This document shows, piece after piece, positions 6,450 through 8,213 of a stretch of DNA of 8,213 nucleotides. Under the pieces are notes generated by a model. That model had not been told where the DNA came from. It did not search any database and saw only the letters and a program-made list of their open reading frames with translations. The DNA comes from an uncultured Anaerococcus sp. (GTDB lineage: Bacteria > Bacillota > Clostridia > Tissierellales > Peptoniphilaceae): the NCBI GenBank assembly GCA_900550345.1, contig URRX01000057.1:1-8213 (forward strand). Reading direction: 5' to 3'. The first letter of the stretch is position 1. Each line of letters opens with the position of its first letter. The position numbers and the translations under genes were made by a program.

Positions 6450-6989
6450 ATGGGAGGTTTTAAAAAATTTTTGTGGTCTCTAATGACAATAGTTTTGATA
6501 ATAATAGCTGCTGTACTTGGTACAGTATCTCTTGTAGATGATGGAATTCGTCATGATTTATTATCATACTTAGAAATCCAAAATTACAGATATGTACTCC
6601 TAGGAGTTGCAATTGCTGTATTAGTTTTTGCTATTATTCTTTTAATAGATATTATCGCAAATCAAAACGATAAGCGCGAATATTTAGTTGAAGATAATAC
6701 TGGAGATATTTTTATAACAAAAAACTCATTAGATGCTACAGTGAATTCTGCCGTTAAGAAATTTCAAGGGGCAGAACTTACAGATTCAAAAGTGAAAATA
6801 ATTAAGGGCAATACTATAGATGCAAATATAAAATGCGATATTTTTGGCGAAAGAGATTTTGAAGATTTAGGTAGAAAAATTCAAGCAGAAGTTGAGTTTG
6901 CTTTGAAGAAACTTACAGGACTTGAAAATTCAAATGCTCATGTTCAATTAAATAAGGCCCAAAAAAGTCAAGAAAGAGAACTTAGGTAG
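6450..6989 (+). CDS. amaP: Alkaline shock membrane anchor protein AmaP
   Basis: A 179-residue membrane protein that anchors the Asp23 envelope-stress protein to the cytoplasmic membrane in Firmicutes. Two membrane helices are clear (about 7-28 and 48-70), separated by a short loop. A cytoplasmic C-terminal domain of about 110 residues follows, with the Asp23-like pattern of alternating strands and helix (VKIIKGNTIDANIKCDIFGE, then DLGRKIQAEVEFALKKLTGL). The length is close to that of known AmaP proteins (about 180). A strong AGAGGAGG ribosome binding site (6438-6445) sets the start. It is the first of three closely spaced genes in the usual amaP, DUF2273, asp23 order; the next start is 5 bases after its stop. 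It may be expressed from the upstream operon and from a promoter in the preceding gap. Confidence 0.9.
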   Translation: MGGFKKFLWSLMTIVLIIIAAVLGTVSLVDDGIRHDLLSYLEIQNYRYVLLGVAIAVLVFAIILLIDIIANQNDKREYLVEDNTGDIFITKNSLDATVNSAVKKFQGAELTDSKVKIIKGNTIDANIKCDIFGERDFEDLGRKIQAEVEFALKKLTGLENSNAHVQLNKAQKSQERELR

Positions 6990-6994
6990 GTGGT

Positions 6995-7318
6995 ATGATG
7001 GACAAAAATAATGAAAATTTAGATTTGAAAAATCAAGAAGATAAAAAGCAAGTATCCACCTATGATGTAGAAATGAGAAAGCTAGATATTAAAGAGAGAA
7101 AAGAAGAAGAATGTAAAAAATTTAAAGAAGAAAATAAGTACAAAATAATTTCTTTGATTTTGGGAATTGTAACTATTGGATCTTTATTTGATTATGGATT
7201 TTTCAGAACTCTAGGTATCTGGATAGTATTAGGTTTTTGCTATTGCTTAGGCGGATGGCTTGACAAGGATCCTAAAGTTATAGGATTTGTAGTTAATTTA
7301 TTAAAAAAATTTCAATAA
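6995..7318 (+). CDS. DUF2273-like small membrane protein of the asp23 operon
   Basis: A 107-residue protein in the slot normally held by a DUF2273 protein between amaP and asp23. Residues 48-107 fit that family: two hydrophobic helices (about 50-66 and 70-88) joined by a short FDYGFFRT turn, followed by a G-W-L-D segment and a short amphipathic tail. The first 47 residues are unusual. They form a very charged, lysine/glutamate-rich stretch that reads as a helix or coiled coil, while typical DUF2273 proteins are only about 60 residues. The start is ambiguous: ATG at 6995 and ATG at 6998 are adjacent, and the AGGTGG at 6988-6993 fits the second slightly better. The exact function is unknown; membrane association of the Asp23 complex is likely from position. 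Confidence 0.82.
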   Translation: MMDKNNENLDLKNQEDKKQVSTYDVEMRKLDIKERKEEECKKFKEENKYKIISLILGIVTIGSLFDYGFFRTLGIWIVLGFCYCLGGWLDKDPKVIGFVVNLLKKFQ

Positions 7319-7337
7319 ATAAGAAAGGGAAAAAATT

Positions 7338-7790
7338 ATGACAGAAAAAACATTTGACAAAGATTACGAAAAAGGATTAGAAAAAGACGCAGAAATTGAA
7401 CAAGAAGTTTCAAAATTATCTTTTGCTGACAAGGTTGTTGCAAAAATTTCAAGAATTGCAGTAAACAGAGTTGATGGAATATTAGATATGAAAGCAAGCT
7501 TTTTTGATTCTGTATCATCAGTTTTCCAATCTTCATCAGAGCAAGATACATCAGGAGTTGATGTAGAAGTTGGAGAAAAAGAAGCAAAAGTTAATATGCA
7601 AATAATCTTAGAATATGGAAAGTCTGCTCCAAGAATATTTGAACAAATCAAAAAAGTTGTTAAAGAAAATGTAAAAGAAATGACAGGTCTTGATGTTGTA
7701 ACAGTTAATGTTGATGTTGTTGATGTTATGACAAGAGAAGAATACAGAGCAAAAAAATCTGATTCTGACGACAAAAAAGATAGAAGATAA
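7338..7790 (+). CDS. asp23: Asp23/Gls24 family envelope stress response protein
   Basis: A 150-residue cytoplasmic protein of the Asp23/Gls24 (DUF322) family, abundant stress proteins that form a layer below the membrane and bind AmaP. The family domain covers about residues 27-133: a helix with ADKVVAKISRIAVNRVDGILDM, a middle region, strands (VDVEVGEKEAKVNMQIILEYG, 74-94), a helix with IFEQIKKVVKENVKEMTGLDV, and the closing V-N-V-D-V-V-D-V strand. Both ends are highly charged, with an acidic N-terminus and a KKSDSDDKKDRR tail, as is common in this group. AAAGGGA about 8 bases before the ATG is the binding site. It is the last gene of the module, and a terminator follows closely. The gene symbol is used by family; Gls24 is the equivalent name in enterococci. 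Confidence 0.93.
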   Translation: MTEKTFDKDYEKGLEKDAEIEQEVSKLSFADKVVAKISRIAVNRVDGILDMKASFFDSVSSVFQSSSEQDTSGVDVEVGEKEAKVNMQIILEYGKSAPRIFEQIKKVVKENVKEMTGLDVVTVNVDVVDVMTREEYRAKKSDSDDKKDRR

Positions 7791-7797
7791 TAATTAT

Positions 7798-7828
7798 TAA
7801 GAGACTGATTTTACCAGTCTCTTTTTTT
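7798..7828 (+). terminator. Intrinsic terminator after asp23
   Basis: An AAGAGACTG/CAGTCTCTT stem (arms 7799-7807 and 7815-7823), a 7-base loop and a T run to 7828 form a strong terminator 8 bases after the asp23 stop. It is the first terminator downstream of the typA promoter. The next gene's ribosome binding site begins only three bases after it. Confidence 0.88.
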
Positions 7829-7842
7829 GTAAGGAGAAAAAA

Positions 7843-8199
7843 ATGGAAGTTTTATTAATTGGATATAAATCTTGCTCAACTTGTAAGAAAACTGAAAAAT
7901 TTTTGGAAGAAAAAAATATTTCTTACAAATTTCAAGACGTAAAAGAAGAAAAGCCTGAAAAAGATCAAATAAAAGATCTATATGAAAAAAGTGGTTTAGA
8001 AATTAAGAAATTTTTTAATACTTCTGGACAAATTTATAGGAAATTAAATTTGAAAGACAAATTAAAAGATATGTCAGAAGATGAAAAATTAGACCTACTT
8101 GCATCAGATGGCATGCTATTAAAAAGACCGATTATAGTAAATGGCGATGATGTTGTAGTTGGTAGATTAAATATTGAGAAATATTTTGAAAATAATTAA
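7843..8199 (+). CDS. ArsC/Spx-family thioredoxin-fold protein (arsenate reductase-like)
   Basis: A 118-residue single-domain protein of the ArsC/Spx/YusI group with a thioredoxin-like fold. The N-terminal strand leads into a redox CSTC motif (C11 and C14). Further family marks are the FFNTSG turn (57-62) followed by YRKLNLKDK, the LLASDGML stretch, and the KRP motif (94-96), whose proline packs beside the active site. The FFNTSG...LKDK pattern fits the YusI/arsenate-reductase-like branch better than Spx itself, which regulates RNA polymerase. Real arsenate reduction is unproven, because most such chromosomal copies have unknown substrates. AAGGAG (7831-7836), 6 bases before the ATG, fixes the start. 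It lies directly after the asp23 terminator, so it depends on read-through or on a weak promoter hidden at the end of asp23. It is complete, ending 14 bases before the window edge. Confidence 0.88.
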   Translation: MEVLLIGYKSCSTCKKTEKFLEEKNISYKFQDVKEEKPEKDQIKDLYEKSGLEIKKFFNTSGQIYRKLNLKDKLKDMSEDEKLDLLASDGMLLKRPIIVNGDDVVVGRLNIEKYFENN

Positions 8200-8213
8200 T
8201 TAAAAATTTTGAT

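Noticed and set aside
7690..7730. Short GATGTT repeats near the end of asp23
   Set aside because: They encode the Val/Asp-rich closing strand of the Asp23 domain in the right frame.
7336..7774. Two minus-strand open frames opposite asp23
   Set aside because: They are shadows of asp23: low-complexity translations rich in Leu/Gln or Ser/Thr, no ribosome binding site, and a clear Asp23 family match on the other strand.

Overview
This window is very AT-rich DNA with short intergenic gaps, AGGAGG-type ribosome binding sites and protein families typical of Firmicutes (TypA, Rex, a YdiF-like ABC-F ATPase, AmaP/DUF2273/Asp23). The best guess from base composition and protein character is an anaerobic Gram-positive coccus of the Peptoniphilaceae type (Anaerococcus, Peptoniphilus or Finegoldia). 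That placement is inference and no database was searched.

Layout. Positions 1-883 run on the minus strand. A rubredoxin gene has its own promoter and terminator. About 50 bases downstream of it lies a VTT/DedA-type (TVP38-like) membrane protein, which ends in a long hairpin at 3-52. Positions 884-1019 are a divergent promoter region. On the plus strand comes a solitary anti-sigma-factor-like ATPase (RsbW/SpoIIAB fold), closed by a strong terminator at 1417-1453. A good extended -10 promoter (1462-1489) then starts a tightly packed series: typA, a four-helix membrane protein of unknown function, rex, and an ABC-F ATPase. The gaps between these four genes are 6-14 bases.

After a 55-base gap comes an envelope-stress module: amaP (membrane anchor), a DUF2273-like small membrane protein, and asp23. 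It ends at a terminator at 7798-7828. No terminator is visible between the ABC-F gene and amaP, so transcription from the typA promoter may run through all seven genes. The gap before amaP also holds a sigma-B-like promoter candidate. The last gene encodes an ArsC/Spx-fold thioredoxin-like reductase.

How the genes fit together. Rubredoxin (electron transfer, often oxygen or peroxide defence), Rex (NADH/NAD+ sensing) and the ArsC-fold protein concern redox balance. TypA and the ABC-F ATPase act at the ribosome under stress. AmaP-Asp23 is a cell-envelope stress complex. The window is best read as a conserved chromosomal housekeeping/stress neighbourhood rather than a mobile or defence island. 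I found no convincing new system. The most interesting points are the orphan anti-sigma-like kinase, the sigma-B-like promoter candidate before amaP, the unknown membrane protein inside the typA-rex operon, and the dyad symmetry in the typA promoter. No stretch of more than 300 bases lacks a gene.
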